From Thermoplasmata archaeon (lineage in GTDB: Archaea; Thermoplasmatota; Thermoplasmata; Lutacidiplasmatales; UBA184), in NCBI GenBank assembly GCA_021802125.1, contig JAKAAX010000017.1, forward strand, positions 1 to 41,646: a stretch of 41,646 nucleotides of DNA. The letters run 5' to 3'. The notes beneath the pieces are model-generated. The model was not told where the DNA came from, ran no database searches, and was given only the letters and a program-made list of their open reading frames with translations. Shown here in pieces: positions 39,425 through 41,646 of the stretch. Positions within the stretch are counted from its first letter, which is position 1, and each line of letters opens with the position of its first letter. The position numbers were made by a program, and so were the translations under genes.

Positions 39425-41380
39425 GTGTTCTGCCCCGTCTGCAAGAGCCTCATGCGACCGACCTCACGGGGGGTCTCGGTCTGCCCGAAGTGCCGCCTGG
39501 AAGGGCGGAGGGACGGCTCCCTGGCCCAGGGCGCTCGCGGAGGAGCGGAGGAGGGGGGGGTCGTGGAGCCCTTCCGGTTTCGGCCGGGCCAGGTGGAGGC
39601 CATCGCGGAGATCCTCGGGCAAGCGAGAGGGGGCACCCGGGTCATCCTGCTCGAGGCCCCGGTGGGGGCCGGTAAGAGCCTGGTGCTGGCGGAGGTGGCC
39701 CGGGTCCTCCACCAGGAGAACGGCTGGACGGGATACTACACCACTCCGCAGGTGAACCTGGTCGGACAGCTTCGCTCGGACCCCCTCATCAAGAACAAGA
39801 TCCAACCGATCGTCGGGATGGACAACTACCGCTGCGCCCTGGACAGGTCCCAAGAAGAGCAGCGGCGGAAGGTCTCCGAGGCCTGGTGCATCCACGGCCA
39901 ACCGTGCGACCGTTGTCAGGGACGCGGGAGCGCTTCGACAGCGGACGGCGCCACCCCGTGCCCGGCGTGCGGGGGGAAGGGGTTGGTCAAGTTCGTGTGT
40001 CCCGAGAAGTACCGTTCGTGCCAGTACTTTCTCGACCGGAAGGCCGCGGCCCTGGGGCCCTTGGCCACGATGACCCTCGCGTACCTGCTTCGGGTGACCC
40101 GGGACGCGTCCGGCCCGGTGGCAACCACCCCCGAGGTTGCCCTGGACGTCGAGGAGCCTCCCCGCTTCCAGGCCCGGGACTTCCTGATCATCGACGAGGC
40201 CCACGGTCTTGGGGAGTACGCAAGGATGCTGGGCATCCAGGCGAAGGAGAACGCTCTCGAGCACCCGGTGTGGAAGGAGTTCTGGAGCAGCGACCTGGAG
40301 CCGCTCGTCGCCCCTTCGAAGGACCGCTCCGAGGAGATGTCCCCCGAGGAGATCCGGTCCATCCTCGCCAGGATGCTGGAGGGGGTGCAGGCGGTAGAGC
40401 GCGCCGAGGAGGAGCTCGAGGTCTCCGGTCCCCACGAGGAGCTTCGTCGCGCTCGACGGCTCAACCGAGCGCGCCAGCTGGAGTTCGACCTGCTCGCCGG
40501 GATCGAGGACCTCGACTCAGGGAACCTCTGGGTGGCCCAGTGGGAGGAGGATGGGCCGACCTCCGTTCTGGAGCTTTCGCCCGTGCTCTCTCAGAAGCTG
40601 CTGTCCCGCCGACTGTGGCCCCTCGGTCCGAAGCTGATCATCCTGTCGACGGCCACCATCCTGGACCCGAGCCAGTTCTTGCAGGAAGTGGGCCTCCCTA
40701 TCGAAGGGCAGAGCCATCTCCGGCCCGCCTCCGGATTCCCGGCGGAGAACGCTCCCATCTTCACCCAACCCTGCGTGGACCTGTCGGTCAGCCGCCAGGA
40801 ACGGAACCTTCCCGAGGCCCTCGAGATCCTGAAGGGGATCATGGACCGCCACGCGGACCGGAGGGGGCTGCTCCACGTGGCCGGTTACCGGCTACAGCGG
40901 CGGATCTATGACGCGCTCCCGGAGCCCTATCGCTCCCGCGTGATCATCCACCCGAGGGGCGAAGGCAGGACCCGGGCCGTGGAGGAGTGGAAGCGGGACG
41001 GGACGCGGGACTCCGTGCTCCTCTCGGTGGGGATGGAGGAGGGACTGGACCTGAAGGGAGAGCTGGCTCACTGGCAGGTGATCATCAAGTGCCCTTGGGC
41101 CGACAAGAGCGACCGCCGCAACGTGGTCCGGAAGGGAATGGCCGGCGGGGAACGGTGGTACGAGATGCAAGCCCTCCGCAGGCTCCTCCAGAGCTTCGGA
41201 AGGATCGTCCGGTCCGACACCGACGTCGGCTGGACCTACGTCTTGGACAGTTCGGCAGTCGGGTTGCTCAACTCTTCCTCGTCGATGTTGCCGGCATGGG
41301 CGCGGGATCGGATCGAGGCGGGCAAGCGGATCGCGGCGACCGGGTCCCAACCCCCCGAGTGGGGGAACGTCGCCGCGTGA
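39425..41380 (+). CDS. XPD/Rad3-like superfamily 2 helicase with extra zinc motifs
   Basis: 651 aa. An N-terminal zinc ribbon (Cys3, 6, 20, 23: FCPVCK...CPKC) precedes a helicase core: LLEAPVGAGKSLV (Walker A, 78-85), LIIDEAHGL (DEAH, 257-260), STATILDP, LLSVGMEEGLDLKG (motif V), and LRRLLQSFGRIVRSDTDVG (motif VI, Q-x-x-G-R-x-x-R). Between Walker A and DEAH is a Cys-rich region as in the XPD/DinG iron-sulfur domain (Cys137, 155, 192, 199; CPEKYRSCQYFLDR resembles the C-x-Y-Y part). Unusually it also carries two DnaJ-type motifs, CDRCQGRG (161-168) and CPACGGKG (179-186). Expected activity is 5'-3' DNA unwinding in repair. GTG start, leaderless. Confidence 0.83.
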   Translation: MFCPVCKSLMRPTSRGVSVCPKCRLEGRRDGSLAQGARGGAEEGGVVEPFRFRPGQVEAIAEILGQARGGTRVILLEAPVGAGKSLVLAEVARVLHQENGWTGYYTTPQVNLVGQLRSDPLIKNKIQPIVGMDNYRCALDRSQEEQRRKVSEAWCIHGQPCDRCQGRGSASTADGATPCPACGGKGLVKFVCPEKYRSCQYFLDRKAAALGPLATMTLAYLLRVTRDASGPVATTPEVALDVEEPPRFQARDFLIIDEAHGLGEYARMLGIQAKENALEHPVWKEFWSSDLEPLVAPSKDRSEEMSPEEIRSILARMLEGVQAVERAEEELEVSGPHEELRRARRLNRARQLEFDLLAGIEDLDSGNLWVAQWEEDGPTSVLELSPVLSQKLLSRRLWPLGPKLIILSTATILDPSQFLQEVGLPIEGQSHLRPASGFPAENAPIFTQPCVDLSVSRQERNLPEALEILKGIMDRHADRRGLLHVAGYRLQRRIYDALPEPYRSRVIIHPRGEGRTRAVEEWKRDGTRDSVLLSVGMEEGLDLKGELAHWQVIIKCPWADKSDRRNVVRKGMAGGERWYEMQALRRLLQSFGRIVRSDTDVGWTYVLDSSAVGLLNSSSSMLPAWARDRIEAGKRIAATGSQPPEWGNVAA

Positions 41381-41530
41381 GCCGGACGACCTCCGGGTCC
41401 ACGACCTTGGAAGTTGCGCGAGGCACACCGTGCGACGCAGCGCTCGGGAGCAGCTTGGGCGAGAGAGGCGGGCCGAAGAGAAAGAGGGTGGGGAAGGGGT
41501 TGGCGCAAGGCGGAGGCGGTCCGAGCGGCC

Positions 41531-41646
41531 TCAGGCCTTCATGACCTTCATGTAACCGCCCGACTCGTAGACGGCCAGGCGGCGCTTCTTCATCGTGGCC
41601 TCGAACTCGTCCCAGGGGATGGGCTCGATGCGGTTGTTCTTTCCGC
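41531..41646 (-). CDS. C-terminal end of an unrecognised gene, cut by the window edge
   Basis: The last 37 codons of a minus-strand gene are visible, ending in TGA at 41531-41533: NRIEPIPWDEFEATMKKRRL, then AVYESGGYMKVMKA. The frame is open to the window edge, codon third positions are GC-rich as in neighbours, and the sequence looks like a well-formed protein end (W-D-E-F and E-S-G-G-Y-M-K motifs). I do not recognise the family. Convergent with the helicase gene across a 150-bp spacer. Confidence 0.7.
   Translation of the reverse strand, partial: GKNNRIEPIPWDEFEATMKKRRLAVYESGGYMKVMKA

Overview
The window is GC-rich DNA that most likely comes from an archaeon of the Thermoplasmatota (Euryarchaeota-related) side. 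The archaeal core genes support this: deoxyhypusine synthase, aIF2-beta fused to a TRAM domain, an archaeal presenilin-type membrane protease, a large PKD-repeat sedolisin with a C-terminal membrane anchor, and an archaeal-type ValRS. TATA-like elements lie about 25-30 nt in front of several start codons, including GTG starts, which is the archaeal leaderless-transcript pattern. The lineage assignment is an inference; there is no rRNA here.

Region 1 (1-7.7 kb): tRNA-Lys(CTT), then a small accessory block with a strongly bacterial flavour. It holds ArsR regulator / AHSA1 (SRPBCC) / VOC / DinB in one minus-strand operon, two divergent dihydrofolate-reductase-like (RibD C-terminal) paralogues, a TetR regulator remnant without its DNA-binding domain, a GNAT acetyltransferase, a second VOC protein, a transglutaminase-like protein, a LigB-type dioxygenase and an HxlR regulator. 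It looks like an acquired small-molecule stress/detoxification set.

Region 2 (7.7-14 kb) is the most interesting part. A 581-aa unrecognised coiled-coil/disordered protein is divergent from a short flotillin (SPFH) membrane protein. The flotillin is followed by a P-loop GTPase, an overlapping protein resembling the N-terminal domain of GTPase-associated protein 1 (GAP1), and a second, paralogous GTPase-like protein whose P-loop lysine is valine and whose G3 motif is gone. This resembles the bacterial DO-GTPase/GAP1 conflict (immunity-like) systems but has an unfamiliar layout: an active GTPase plus a pseudo-GTPase plus a flotillin scaffold. I propose it as a candidate undescribed archaeal GTPase-flotillin system.

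Region 3 (14-21 kb): DUF167 protein and MFS transporter (minus strand), divergent from a sphingosine-1-phosphate-lyase-like PLP enzyme followed by an FGGY sugar kinase (plus strand), a second MFS transporter, a mini zinc-ribbon protein and an MtnX-like HAD phosphatase. The lyase, kinase and transporters may form a catabolic unit.

Region 4 (21-35 kb): a secreted surface protein with a C-terminal anchor, a polytopic GT-C-like membrane protein, deoxyhypusine synthase, a two-helix membrane protein, presenilin-like protease, aIF2-beta, and a tightly packed minus-strand operon: ABC ATPase, ABC permease, ValRS, HAD phosphatase.

Region 5 (35-41.6 kb): the 1375-aa sedolisin with five PKD domains and a duplicated unnamed module, an XPD/Rad3-like helicase carrying an N-terminal zinc ribbon and DnaJ-type CxxCxGxG motifs inside its iron-sulfur region, and the C-terminal end of an unrecognised minus-strand gene cut by the window edge. 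I see no CRISPR arrays, rRNA genes or insertion sequences.
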